A stretch of DNA of 64,000 nt, taken from the NCBI GenBank assembly GCA_034770075.1, contig CM068385.1:72298479-72362478 (forward strand), given 5' to 3'. Position 1 is the stretch's first letter, and every line of letters begins with the position of its first letter. Below the pieces are notes generated by a model that was not told the DNA's origin, ran no database searches, and was given only the letters and a program-made list of their open reading frames with translations. The position numbers and the translations under genes are program-made. This DNA is from Aralia elata (lineage: Eukaryota > Streptophyta > Magnoliopsida > Apiales > Araliaceae). This document shows positions 1 to 10,882 of this stretch, piece by piece.

Positions 1-1143
1 GGACGACCCTTGTAGGATGAGGGAGACATCCTCTTCCTTCCTCTTTTGGACTCTCCGGGAAGTGCTGCCATAGTTTCCATTCTGTATTTGCTCGGCAGCA
101 GTTTCTAAAGCAGTAAGATCCCGGATTTTACCCGATTTCAACCCCATGTCAACCATCTCTCCATGTTTAATCATTTCCGCAAAAGGTCTTCCAATCCCTG
201 AGATGACCCTCTCATAATACGGTGCCTCCTGAATGTCTACAAAGGTCATTACCATCTCTGATTCGCTCATCGGGGGAGTTACCTGGGCAGCCATGCCCCT
301 CCATCTTTGCGCATATTCCCTAAAGGATTCCCTAGGCTGTTTTTTAACCTTTGTCATTTGGTACCTGTCAAGAGCCATCTGGGCCTGAAAGCTGTATTGG
401 GTTAAGAAAGTATGGGCCAATTCCTCCCAGTTGTGGATTCGGGCGTTGTCGAGGCGGGCATACCATATTCTTGCCTCCCCTGTTAAGCTTTTCTGAAATA
501 GCTGCATTCTTAACCCCTCGTCTTCGGCATAAGCCCCGAGTTCTCCAATGTATATTTTCAAGTGTGTATAGGGGTCTCCCTTTCCATTGTACTTTTCAAA
601 CTCGGGAACTTTGAACTTTTCTGGATATCTGGCTCCGGGGAAAACACATAAATCCGAGTAATTAACCCTGCCCAGGGAGCCTATGCCCTTTAGAGATTGG
701 ATGGTTTCCTCCATGTATTTCATTTTTCTCCGAAGGTCGTCATGGTCCCCTTCCTCTGGGATAGTAATCACTGTCCTGCTAGGTATGGGAACGGCCTTTG
801 GGATGACTGGCTCGTCCTTGAGTCGGGGTTGGTCATCTTTAAGCAAGTTTGTACCATTTTTAGGAGGATTCTGATCATCCCCTGGTGGTGGAGTATTATG
901 CGATCCCTGGTTTACCGGATCCTGTCTGATTAAGAACTGTTCCTTTAACATTGTGGCCATTTCCATCATCTGTCTTTTAAAATCATCAAACTCCTCCCGA
1001 GATATGGAATTATGGTTAGGAAGATCAGCCATTTCAGAGGTAGAGACCTGGGCTTTCTTAGACTGCGAACGAGTTTGAGGAGCAATCCTACAGAGACAAA
1101 TGGTTCGAAGTTTAGTCCTGGGGAACTGAAAACAAGGATGCAT
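1..1143 (-). CDS. gag: gag polyprotein of element A, partial (C-terminus off the window)
   Basis: This minus-strand frame is open from an ATG at 1143 to the window edge without a stop. A second in-frame ATG at 1033 (MADLPNHNSISREEF) is an alternative start; the residues between them are basic and low in complexity. The central part has the plant Retrotrans_gag pattern: RYPEKFKVPEFEKYNGKGDP, then GEARIWYARL, NWEELAHTFLTQY and SFREYAQRWRGMAAQVTPP. The product would be the capsid protein that packages element RNA in cytoplasmic particles. No zinc knuckle or protease is reached before the edge. This is the only large open frame in the window with no disabling change. The antisense ORFs that overlap it are shadows. 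Confidence 0.88.
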   Translation of the reverse strand, partial: MHPCFQFPRTKLRTICLCRIAPQTRSQSKKAQVSTSEMADLPNHNSISREEFDDFKRQMMEMATMLKEQFLIRQDPVNQGSHNTPPPGDDQNPPKNGTNLLKDDQPRLKDEPVIPKAVPIPSRTVITIPEEGDHDDLRRKMKYMEETIQSLKGIGSLGRVNYSDLCVFPGARYPEKFKVPEFEKYNGKGDPYTHLKIYIGELGAYAEDEGLRMQLFQKSLTGEARIWYARLDNARIHNWEELAHTFLTQYSFQAQMALDRYQMTKVKKQPRESFREYAQRWRGMAAQVTPPMSESEMVMTFVDIQEAPYYERVISGIGRPFAEMIKHGEMVDMGLKSGKIRDLTALETAAEQIQNGNYGSTSRRVQKRKEEDVSLILQGSS

Positions 1144-1805
1144 GCTAAAGCTATAAATTTTTTGTGTTTTGGGGTTCTTTAATCTTTCCCTGCAAAAGAG
1201 AAAGTTAGTAGTCCTTTAGTGCCATAACCAATGCTAAACATGCTTTATTATGCTCCCCCAACTATTCCCTGCAATTCACAGCGGTTAGTAATCTCTTTCG
1301 ACATAGAAAAGGGATGTATGAGTATTGAATGAGATCATGACATTTAGACATATAAACGTAAAAAGGCATGAAGAGACTTTTCCTGCGTTGGGTTATTCTG
1401 AGGATGACCTATCCTAGGGTTACTCTCACGGGCTTTTCGGCATGAAGGTTCCCAAATCTTCGCAATCTACTCGTTTGAACCCTTTCGATTGGAGCGGATT
1501 TGAGTGGTGCGTTTCCTGAGCCATCTCCGGGGAGCAGCCCCATCGAGTCCAGTAATAAGCAACCGACAGGTTCGCCTCAGGAGGAGGTACTCTCTCAACA
1601 TACATTCACATTCATCGTCCTCACCGTATGCAAATGATTTCTTTAAAGTAAAGCCATTCCATTCAATCATTCATTCATTGGACAAAACACGCATTCACAC
1701 AACAAAAACACAAAAGATCAAAATATCGCATGCACACACATATTCATGAATTTCTTAAAGGATAGAATAGCATCAAGATTTTAATGCGGCTTAAGCCCTC
1801 TAACG
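1144..1805 (-). other. Untranslated leader of element A
   Basis: This is the stretch between the PBS and the first gag ATG on the minus strand. It has no coherent coding frame; short ORFs on both strands overlap and look random. Retrotransposon leaders usually carry packaging signals, but none can be named here. Confidence 0.6.
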
Positions 1806-1823
1806 TCCCCAGCAGAGTCGCCA
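1806..1823 (-). promoter_or_regulatory. Primer-binding site of element A
   Basis: On the minus strand this reads TGGCGACTCTGCTGGGGA, two bases past the LTR end (GTCGACA). It matches the tRNA-Arg-type PBS recalled for Ogre/Tat elements. This would be where the tRNA primes minus-strand cDNA. Confidence 0.7.
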
Positions 1824-1825
1824 GC

Positions 1826-3946
1826 TGTCGACGCCGGGTTTTTTTGCTTCTCTTTTGGTCTTTTCCAATTTTAGCCTTTTGATTTAGATGACGTTTGGAA
1901 AAGGTCGGCATTGATGTCGACGGGGTTTTGAAAGATCGTTTTTTATGATGAGCCAATTAACCAGAGTCGCCAGTTGGTATATTTGAAATGGATGTACCAA
2001 CTCATCCGAATTTTTCGTGTTTTATAAATCGCTGGCTCATATGGGACTCCGAATTAATTGGTCTGCAAATCGAGATTCATAGAGTTCGGGGGCTTGTTTA
2101 AGTGAGGGGAAGGTGTTAGGCACCCCTCGACTTCCGTGAAACACGGTTACCGCCGCAATCTTGATGCTTCTCCTATCCTTTAATTCATGAAATGTGTGTG
2201 TGTGCGTGCGTGTGTGTGTAGGTGTTCTTATGCGAATGTTGTGGTGAGTTTTGTATGAAAGAATCATTTGGATTTTAGGGAAAATCGTGTTTTTACTTTG
2301 AGAATGCTTCGGAATGTCTTTTTCGGCATACACGAGAAAGCTTTTATGAGAAAAGGTTTGATTTTTAATTATCAAAACTATGAGATTTTCGTTAAGTGTC
2401 GTTTTAACAAAACAAGAGTTTTAAACCTTCGTCAAAATAGGAATCGAGATCTATACGTTGCTTTCATAAAATGGTGGGCAATTTCTAGGATCTCTTTCAC
2501 CCTATGCACAAAGATTTAATAAAACGTCAATTATTTATAAAATCATTTCGTGTGTTGTTTTGGAAAACGATTTTTTTCTTTAGCTTTCTCGTTAGATATG
2601 AATCGACATTTCATTAACGTTTCTCAAATTTTAACCTCGTGATTCTAATATCCTACTTTGATTGATTTTATGAAAATCTTATCATTTAGCTTTGAAATCA
2701 ATTTCGTGTCATAATTCAAATCGAGCATAAACACGCGTCGGGCTATTCATGGGCATGTAAGCCATCAAAATATCCCCGAACGCCAACAATCACAAATTTC
2801 ACTATTTCGGGGCCTTAAACACGATTCCCGCCTTGGCGTCGTTTTAAGGCCCAAAGGTTACATGTTACAAAACGAGCATCTTGAATCTATCACACATACA
2901 TCAAAACGTCCATCATCGGATTTGGACCTCGGGGTCGCATTCCTAGGCTCACACGAGATTAATACATGCCTACAAAATGAATATTACATAACTAACCAAC
3001 CCGGGTTTATCTAATACACCATGATATCCGGAAATGACAATCTAAATAAATTACACCCAATAAATTATCACCAACAAGCTAGAAATTTTATCAATTGGAC
3101 ATCCTCGGGTTATTAGGAAGAATTTTGTTCCGATGGAACCCTCCCTAATAATCCATAATCCATGATTGTTCAACAATATACATGAAAACTACATCCCATC
3201 TAAGCAAATAAGATGATATGAATTGTTATAACAAAAGGAATTTTTACCTTGCAAAATGATCTCAAAAAGGATGAAGTCTTGGTATTTGAATAGGATGAGA
3301 AATATATTTGATACAATCAAAATTAAAGGAGTAAAATTTCTCTCTTTTTCCTCTCTTTTCTTCCTATTTTTGTTGCAAAATCTACTATTTTTTTCTCTCA
3401 AAATCCGTGCTGCTGTTTGCTGTTTTTTCTTCTTCTTCTCCAAAATTCGCTGAACCTCCTGTATGCTGCCGAAGCTGGCTTAAATAGGCTGGCCAGAGCC
3501 AGCCGCAGATCTATCTGCGGCTGGCCGCAGATAGATCTGCGGCTGGCCAGCTGGCACGCCTCCCATCGCACTCAGCTGCTGAGTGCTGATTTCCCGGTTT
3601 TCGTGCTGGCGCACCCACTTGGCCGCAGATCTATCCGCGGCTGGCGGGCTTGACTTTCTCGATTTTCGTGCCACGCTTCGATTTTTCGTACCGCAACGTC
3701 GGTTTTCTTCCGCTGACAGGCTCGTATTTCGCAGTCCGGGAACTTCCGGGAGACGTGCCACCTCATTCGGAAATGCCTGCCTCGGACGATCATGCTGTCA
3801 CGTAAACTTGGGTTGCCCAAAGCATTTCGGCGGGGCCGGGCGCTCGCCCTTGTTCCCGCTCTTCTGCTCCTGCAAGCTGGTTCAATTGACGATTTCGCCC
3901 TCCTGTCATGGTTAGTAGAAGGAAACGCAAAATTTGGGTGTCTACA
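1826..3946 (-). repeat. 5' LTR of element A (2121 bp)
   Basis: On the minus strand the LTR opens TGTAGACACCC at 3946 and closes GTCGACA at 1826, giving TG...CA termini directly beside the PBS. It contains a GC-rich hairpin (3498-3547), a (TG)n-like microsatellite at about 2194-2220, and a second TGGCGACTC-like motif at about 1962-1974. The many short ORFs across 2000-3980 lie inside this non-coding LTR. The second LTR is off the window, so age cannot be estimated. Confidence 0.85.
3498..3547. repeat. Perfect 24-bp-arm inverted repeat in LTR A
   Basis: Bases 3498-3521 are the exact reverse complement of 3524-3547, with a 2-base spacer. The core of each arm contains CCGCAGAT and ATCTGCGG. A third, single-base-variant copy of the core lies at 3622-3644. 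On the element's own strand the hairpin sits directly upstream of a TATTTAAG sequence (about 3480-3488), so it may lie in the proximal promoter. Confidence 0.85.
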
Positions 3947-4993
3947 CTTCTTTAACGAACAATCCTTGAATCGATGATCCATTCCTCCACATGAAAAACA
4001 ACTATTTTTCCTTGGCTTAGGATAATTTGGTGAAATATGTCCTTTCTGACCACAATTGTAACATACATTCTTCCCTTTTAGGCACTCTCCTGAGTGATTC
4101 TTTCCATACTTTCCACATGCTTGCTTCTTCTGTTGAACACTCCCTTGCTGATTTTCTGGGTTACTGCCACCGCTGCTCCATTTGCGCTTCTTATTGTTGT
4201 TGCCACCACTGCTGGTACTCTGATTCCTCTAATTCCCACCTTCAGTACTCTTTTTGTTCTTCTCTCGATTGTACTTGGATACTACCTCACTACCACCTTC
4301 TGCAATGATAGCTTTTTCCAATAAAGTCGCAAAGGAATCGATTTGTTACACTGCCACTTTGCTGAAAATCTAGGGTTTCAACCCGTTCTCAAATCTGCAC
4401 GCATTTCTTTCTTCGGTATCCACCTGATGTGGTGCAAATCTTGCTAATTCATTAAATTTGGTTGCGTACTCGGAGACTGACATATTTTCTTGTTTTAACT
4501 CCAAAAACTTAACTTCCATTCTTCCCTGCATACTCCTTGGAAAGTAGTTTTCGAGAAATAATTCTTTAAATCATTCTCAGGTTATCACCCCTTCTCCGGC
4601 TCTACTTTGATTTACTTCCCACCAGAAATTAGCTTCGCCCTTCATCAAATAGGTAGCAAAAGCTGTCTTTTGCTCGTCTGCAACTCTAGCAATAACAAAA
4701 GCCTTCTCCATCTCCTTTATCCACGTTTGCGCTTCAATAGGATCGGTTGTCGCCTTAAACTCTAGCGGGCCTACTGCCTTAAAGTCCTTGAAGTTGGCCA
4801 AGTGGCCCTCAGAAGGGTTTGGGTTTACTGGTGGTGCGACGTTTCTACCTTGCAGTGGTTGTGTTAATAGGTCAATGAACTGTTGCATCGGATTTTTTGG
4901 ACCCACAGAATTATTTACAGATTCCTCTTGGGTTGACGGTGAGGTTCTTGGTATTCCTCTTCCTCTTCCTCTTCCTCTCCATACTGGCGGCAT
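3947..4993 (-). pseudogene. gag: Degenerate gag of element B, 3'-truncated by element A
   Basis: The start ATG is at 4993 and gives an RG-rich N-terminus (GRGRGRGIPRTSPS). The capsid core follows: DPIEAQTWIKEMEKAF and GEANFWW. Further stops fall in the continuing frame: one ends the open part at 4577, and others lie near the motif FENGLKP and shortly after it. The frame still reads through SVSEYATKFNELARFAP to three zinc knuckles (CGKYGKNHSGEC, CYNCGQKGHISPNY, CFSCGGMDHRFKDC). The last cysteine of the second knuckle is Tyr. Element A is inserted just after the third knuckle. It is not functional. Confidence 0.85.
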
Positions 4994-5480
4994 TTTCTAG
5001 TTAAAAAAATTATATCATTTATGCATCATTTGCATTTTTTTATGCCACAATTCAATAGTGGTTTCATAAAAATTTAATCATATGCGTAAATCTTAATTAT
5101 TATATTAATCCTGACATATGGCTTTGTAATATAGCGTGTTATTATACTCAATATAGTATACTGAATTGTTGAATCAACTTGCTAAACTTAACATATTACC
5201 CACATATAATTTACTACCTTTAATACGTATCAAAATATCACATTTATATTCATATACCAACTTCTTTACATAACTAGCATATTGCTATAAATGACATTCA
5301 TCCCTATTTAACAACAAAATATGGGATTGTCAAAAGCTAAAACTCCCCTAATCTCATAAGTGGGGATACAGTATATTTACATACTACCTCACACCATTTG
5401 AGGTTTACATAATACATCATATAACCCTAATAATCAAAAGGGGTGCTACTGCATCTATATACACATAGGACCACCAACTA
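4994..5480 (-). other. AT-rich spacer between extra ORF and gag of element B
   Basis: About 490 bp of AT-rich sequence with no open frame of note on either strand. It separates the upstream ORF from gag in element B. Confidence 0.6.
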
Positions 5481-6068
5481 TCATTGCACATCAGGAGATG
5501 GTGCATCCGTATGCTCCTGCTCTGGTGGAAGAAATCCGTGCATAAGTCGACGTCGAACTGATCGGCTCGACTCACCTACCTCCATAGAACCCCTCCTCAA
5601 TCCTGACCTTTGACTCATATAGGCAGTATCTAAAGCTCGCCCCAATGAGTCAATCCTAACCTCCTTAGCCTGCAGCTCCTCCCCGAGCTGATCCACTAGC
5701 TTGGCTGCCCTTTCCCATGCGTCCGAGATTCTAATCTTTTCAGCTATCTCTACATCGAACTCAAACTTCATCACCTGATTCTCTAATGTCCTCTGACTCA
5801 GCTGAAACTCTAGCAACTCCAATTTGGCTTTCTACTCTGCCAACTTTGTCAATGCCTGACTGGCAGCATCCTTGTATTGCTGCTGTGTATGCTGATGTGT
5901 GTGGTTTTGCTCCTCTAAGTGAGCCACCCTCTCTTCTAACTCATGGTTCCTATACATCAAGTCTGCTATCATGATATCTTGTGAGGTATCTGTCATCACC
6001 TCATGCTCCTCAACATGATCCCTCAGCTCTTGCTCCACAATATGACTATCCTGCTTTTCTTCAGACAT
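5481..6068 (-). pseudogene. Extra coiled-coil ORF upstream of gag in element B, one in-frame stop
   Basis: A single minus-strand frame runs from ATG 6068 (MSEEKQDSHIVEQE) to a stop at 5481, about 195 codons, with one internal TAG near 5830. The predicted protein is rich in Glu, Gln, Leu and His. It has heptad-like stretches (HELEERVAHLEEQ, FQLSQRTLENQVMKFEF, KLVDQLGEELQAKEVRIDSL) typical of coiled coils, and a basic Ser/Arg tail (SSRSVRRRLMHGF). I recognise no catalytic motif. It lies between the 5' LTR leader and gag, where most plant chromoviruses have no ORF. It may be an accessory ORF of this family or captured sequence. Frame conservation across both halves argues that it was once coding. 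Confidence 0.6.
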
Positions 6069-6254
6069 CCTATAAGCAAACAAGGACAACATCAGTATCA
6101 CAATAAAATACATTCATTGACAAAATGAAATGATATTTTATCATGTACAATCTATACTAGATGAATTTTCATAATTCATCACTTAACATGCTCAATATGA
6201 GTTTCCTTCTAAGGTTATAACCTAGGTTTCGCATTCCTAATGTATATAACCTAT
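6069..6254 (-). other. Leader of element B
   Basis: Short untranslated stretch between the PBS and the extra ORF. Its CTAAGGTTATAACCTAG block is shared with the leader of element E near 20260-20295, supporting a common Tekay lineage. Confidence 0.6.
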
Positions 6255-6267
6255 AACTCTGATACCA
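6255..6267 (-). promoter_or_regulatory. Primer-binding site of element B
   Basis: The minus strand reads TGGTATCAGAGTT, matching the 3' end of initiator tRNA-Met except for the last two bases. It lies three bases from the LTR end. Confidence 0.85.
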
Positions 6268-6270
6268 ACC

Positions 6271-9116
6271 TGTGACGCCCCCAAATTCGGGTTCTCTAAC
6301 CTCGAATTCGGTGCTCACGATCCAACACCATCATATACATTCTATAATCTATTGCGGAATAATAATATACATTATTTGTTAAATAAAGTCTGTAACACAG
6401 TCCCAAAGTCTTCTTAACCTTAACTTAATACATATATTTAATATTACAAAAGGTTTACATAAATAACTATATCAAACTTAAACCTAATTAAAAGTTTATA
6501 ATAAATTACTCTGGTACTTTTTCTTTTCCTTTATCTTTCTTCGTCGAACCTTCGGGTTTAGCTGAAATAAACATCATGATATAGCAAGGGTAAAGAACTA
6601 ATTTGCTTAGCAAGTTTAAATACAAAGGAGATATATCATGATTGGAAGGAATTTATCATTTAATGTTAAACAATGAGATTTAGTTGAAAGAACATCTAAC
6701 AAGATTCAATAATTGAATAATAGATACTGAGTGGTTATAAATAACCTTGAACATATGCGAAGGTTGTCAGTATTTAAACTCGTCGTTTTAATAAGTTTTG
6801 GTAATCAAGGGGATCGGCCCTTCATACCCGGTGATTATGCATAAACACTTACTAATCGAGCAATAATTATTTTCCAATTAGTGCTTTAATAAAAATGTTC
6901 TTTATCTCAGTCGAAGAATCCATACCAATCAACTGGTAGGATTAACTTTTAAAATGATTTGAGTTTATCAATTTAACTTGTTCGATCTAGCTGATACAAT
7001 TAGCATAGATCCAACTCATAACAGTTTATTGATGAAAGAACTTTAAACAATTCACGGTCCAAAAATAATAGAACAGGAATTTAATTGCACGAAGTGCGAA
7101 TGTCAACAAGTATTATAGATGCGAATAATCATCAATAATTATTCACTAATATGCTTTGAATAATAATATCTCGAGTTGAGTTAGAAAACTTGCACAAAAT
7201 AAATATCTGAGGAAGTTTAGGAAACTTGCCTACTACGCAATTTACCGGATTGCCAATATATAGCCCTTCAATTGACCTATATATAACATTAGGGTCATCA
7301 TATCAAATTAGTCACATTACGACTCTATTATTGGTTTATGTTACAATATTAATCATTTTAGTTCATTTGCGTTTTATAAATTTAGACAACGTGTCTAAAC
7401 TTTTAGTCTTTGCGTTACAGGTCTAATCCAGACAGTAAAGCTCGTCTGCTTTAGGTTAAAATCTATTTTAGTTATTATTCAGACAGTAAATTTCGTCTGC
7501 TTTAGGTTAAAATCTATTTTAGTTGTTATCCAGTATTTTAGTTGTTATCCAGACAGTAAAGCTCGTCTGCTTTAGGCCACATGTTATTTTGGTTATTATT
7601 CGGACAACTAATACCTGTCTGCTTTAGGCCAAGTTTTTCTTCAGTTAATATCCAGACAGTATAACCCGTCTGTTTCAGGTGTCTGTATTAGAACAAAACT
7701 CACTGCATAAGAATTAGCAACTAGGCTGTTTAACAGTTTTTCTTGGGCCTACTTTACGTCTTTATAACTTACTCGTTTTTATCGAAATAAGTCCGTTCTT
7801 GAGCCTACGACTTTCTTATATTACAGACTACAAAACCCATAGAAAATAACCCATTTTCATAAGCTTTAACTACCTGAAAAACTGACTCTAAAGTCAGCGT
7901 ACCAACTGATTTTTTAACTTTTAACTAGTTTCATAAAAAAATTCGCCATGACTTCGATACTTAAGCTTTTTCCTCCATTCCAATTGGGTGATGTTCATAA
8001 CTCATAAGAGTATATCATAACACCTTGGAACCCAAATTTTTAGATTCCACAAAATAAAGCATAGTTCTCATTTAAATAAAATTTTCTCTAACTTACTAAC
8101 CTTAAATTTTTTTCTCTATCATTTGTAACATATAATTATATATACCAACATGTTACACTAAAAAGTTCATGTATTAACCTTTTATAAGGTTTTACCCCAT
8201 AAATCATAAAACTTTATGAACCTACATATGCGTACACATACTATACAATGGTTTCATAAAACGAGAAATTTTCTTTCTTTTGTTACCTTGTTTTGTGGGC
8301 TACCTTCTTTCTCCTCCTGAAATAGTTTATGAACTTAGGGTGCATAGGCTTGGGAAATCTTTCCTCCTCTCCTCTCCTTCTTACCCGTGTACTCTCTCTC
8401 CCTCTCTTTCTTTTTAGTTTGCTTAGCTTGATAAGAATAAGGGAAGAAGTGGAGAAAATGAAAATGGAAGTAACTAAATGTTTGGTTACTTAATTTGTTT
8501 TTTTTTTAACTAATACACCTCATTGTTCCCTTGAGTGCCACATGCCCCCCTTTATTAATTAGCTAACATGTGTTTAGGAAGAGATGAAGACACCTAGCAA
8601 GCTTATTAGCTTACTTGATAAGTTTCACCTTTATTTTTATTTTTTTTACTATGTCCGCCCCCCTTTGGGGTTTCTATCCCATCTTGATTTTTTTTCTTAT
8701 CTACTAATCTACTTGCTAAATGACCATAAGGCCCCTCCTTGCTTGGGCTAAAATTGGGCTTAGAAAGAAAAAAATAATTTGGGCTTATATCCTTCTAGTT
8801 AAGCCCATTATCACTAAATTTTAGTTTACCATTATTATTGAACTATTGATTTAAAAATTATTAGGCTATCAATTTATGAGTAAATACATGTCTAATGGCT
8901 TGAGTACATAGATTTAAATATTAGAAATTTTATTTCACATTAAATTATTTAGGTAAGCTCGATAAAAAAAATAATTTAAGTAGAGCTAGTTTACTTAAAT
9001 TTTTATTTCTAACTGGGCTATATAAAAATTTGTATTACATACCACATAATATTTAATATCATTAATATTTACTTAATATATTTATTTACAATAACATGAA
9101 ATTCTTGGTTATTACA
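6271..9116 (-). repeat. 5' LTR of element B (2846 bp)
   Basis: On the plus strand it begins TGTGACGCCCCC and ends GGTTATTACA, giving TG...CA termini. The start is shared with the LTRs at 20312, 43339 and 57110. It contains a tandem repeat (7428-7680) and a long AT-rich section. No gene is present; the ORF at 7226 is chance reading of LTR sequence. Confidence 0.85.
7428..7680. repeat. Tandem repeat inside LTR B, about five units
   Basis: Units of roughly 60-70 bp share the core CAGACAGTAAAGCTCGTCTG followed by CTTTAGG and an AT-rich link. Each core can fold as CAGAC/GTCTG with a short loop. A divergent unit (CGGAC...GTCTG) keeps pairing through a G-U. One partial unit duplicates TATTTTAGTTGTTATCCAG at about 7518-7550. 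Confidence 0.75.
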
Positions 9117-9854
9117 AGAGATGTTGATTTAAAATCTTGAGAACCAAATTGGGGAACTTATTAACGTCATTAGCAATCTTCCTCAAGGTGAATGGCCCAA
9201 TGACATGGTTCCTGAGATTGATGGACTACCCACGCCAAATCTGCAGCTGGATGAGCCACAAGAGATAGAAATAGAAGAGACAATTGGGGATAAGGAAAAC
9301 ACAGTCGGCGAAGAGATTGTATGAGCTCAAACGAAGATGAGTCAATTGTGTTAGTGTCCCAAGTGCCTTCTCCACCAAAGTTCAAGAATCCAGTCAGTTT
9401 TGCAAAATCGTGTCCACTTGGTAGTCATGTCGTCGGCAAGGTTCTTTATGACATGAGAGCTAGCCCAACTTTGAAGCTATGGTGGGCCGAGGAAAAGAAG
9501 ATAGAAGAAGAGCCTGTTGTGTTTGAGAAGCCCCAATGCCCCAATCTTATCACAGACAAGACGGAGGAAACACCTAGCTTTTTGACATTTGAAATTGAGA
9601 ACTTATCTACCATAAGCAAGCTAGGTGACTTTAAGTCAATGGCTATCACCAATGGGAATCTCCCAAAAGCTACATGGCTATCAATGGATGGTGGGTTCCT
9701 CAATTATCGAAGGGAATTGGATAAAAATAGGGAGTTAGTCAGGCTGAAAGACTTTAAATCAAGCGCTCGATGGGAGGCAACCCATTCATTTGCATTCGTT
9801 GTTTTTCATTTACCGCATTGTCAAAGTTTTCAAGTCATGTGTGTATTTAGTTAG
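9117..9854 (+). pseudogene. gag C-terminus and protease remnant of element D
   Basis: A frame around 9150-9320 reads NQIGELINVISNLPQGEWP, the counterpart of the NQMS...LFSLLSSRPQGTLP segment that ends gag in element H. It ends at a TGA overlapping the next ORF (9321-9854). That ORF begins near a protease-type segment: PPKFKNPVSF, then VGKVLYDMRASPTL, which matches the PPKLKDPGSF...CLYDLGAS pattern of H. The catalytic Asp-Leu-Gly-Ala-Ser is changed to DMRAS, so the protease is dead. The C-terminal part (KSSARWEATHS) is out-of-frame reading of the conserved post-integrase GGGAGGCAACCC block. It is not a host gene. Confidence 0.65.
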
Positions 9855-10882
9855 TTAAGTTTTCGGATTGGATTTGCTTAATATGTCTCATCATAATCTC
9901 AATATTATCTATTTAATCTTTGATATGTTGCATTAATATAGGTGAGGGGCATTGAGAAGTATTGCTGCACTGAAATGTGAAAAATCAAGTTTTTGGGATA
10001 CAAGGAGTTCGCGCCCCGGCGGCAAGCTCGCCCCGGCGGCAAAACGCAGTTCAAATTCGCGCCCCAGCGCTGAGCTTGCCCCGGCGGCAATTCCAGGTAT
10101 ATTATCGCGCCCCGACGCAGATTGCTGAAAAAAAATATTTATTTCTTCCCAAGCCGGATTGGATTGTCATTCCTAAACACATCCAAACTCATTCTTCCCC
10201 TCTCCTACATGGATTCATCTTCAACCCACTGAGCATTCAAAAGGATTCATCTCCAAATTGAAGGTACTAACAAACAACTTCTTTTGCCAACATAAAGCAA
10301 GGTACTCACTCCAATTATTGCATACAAGTAAGATCAAATTGTCAATTGTGATGGGTATTATTGGTTAGTTAAACTGTTGTACTAGGATTTGCATTGGGTA
10401 ATCATACATTGTTGAAATTTGGATAAATGTAAATTGGTTGCCCAATTGAGTTTGTGTTGGCTCAATTGGAGGATTTTAGGTTATTCATTGCTATGATTTG
10501 ATTGAATATTCCAATAACTTGGCAATTTCTATTGAAACTGAGTTTGGGGGAGGGATTTAATGAAGAATTTCAGTCAGCGCACATCACGTAGTCAACGAAT
10601 TGTCTAAAAAAAAGTTGGCCTGATTGAGCATTGCTTGGTAAGGAATTACTTGGTTATTATCCGAATGCCGCCCCAATGCATGTTCCTGAGCCACAATCGT
10701 TACCAGTTTATCCACCATCAGACTCAAATGTTTAGAAGGTTATGGTCGAGCACGACTCTTGGCCAATCAGGGAAGTTCTCAGTTTTCATTTCGTTATCTT
10801 ATAAACAATGAGGACATTGTTCACTTTAAGTTTTGGGGTGGATCATATGGCATTGAGACCATAGTTACATAGCATCCGTTAG
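9855..10882 (+). other. 3' untranslated region of element D, left part
   Basis: Non-coding sequence between the protease remnant and the insertion point of C. It contains a GC-rich motif cluster (10006-10118) and a typical Athila stretch with GACATTGTTCACTTTAAG (about 10812-10829). Short ORFs here run through the GC-rich repeats and are not supported. Confidence 0.6.
10006..10118. repeat. GC-rich motif cluster CGCCCCGGCGGC in element D
   Basis: Five copies or variants of CGCCCCGGCG (also CGCCCCAGCG, CGCCCCGACG) occur about 20-40 bp apart within otherwise AT-rich DNA. The same core occurs in the unrelated Tekay LTRs O and I. Confidence 0.8.

Larger units (their letters stand above)
1..3946 (-). 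mobile_element. Element A: Ogre/Tat-like Ty3/gypsy retrotransposon, 5' part
   Basis: Read on the minus strand, this is the 5' LTR (3946 down to 1826), a primer-binding site (1823-1806), a leader, and an open gag that runs off the left edge. The LTR is 2.1 kb. The PBS resembles the TGGCGACTC type reported for Ogre-like elements (tRNA-Arg). The LTR also carries the GGTGTTAGGCACCCC block at about 2114-2129 that I associate with this group. The right end lies inside the gag zinc-finger region of element B, so A inserted into B. The bases after 3946 (CTTCT) should be its target duplication; the partner is outside the window. Clade assignment is by recall of family traits, not by alignment. Confidence 0.8.
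3947..9116 (-). mobile_element. Element B: Tekay-type Ty3/gypsy element, 5' part, interrupted by A
   Basis: Minus-strand order is 5' LTR (9116-6271), initiator-Met PBS, leader, an extra coiled-coil ORF, then gag, cut at 3947 by element A. The gag is close in pattern to that of element I, which carries a chromodomain, hence the Tekay assignment. B interrupts the gag/protease remnant of Athila-type D; AGAGA at 9117-9121 is the expected target duplication, with its partner off the window. Confidence 0.8.

Noticed and set aside
351..933. Plus-strand ORFs in the first kilobase
   Set aside because: They are antisense to the continuous gag frame on the minus strand, which has clear family motifs.
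9321..9854. A 177-codon ORF that could be a novel host gene
   Set aside because: Its N-terminal part aligns by pattern with the Athila protease region of H and its end is out-of-frame post-integrase sequence, so it is a deletion remnant.
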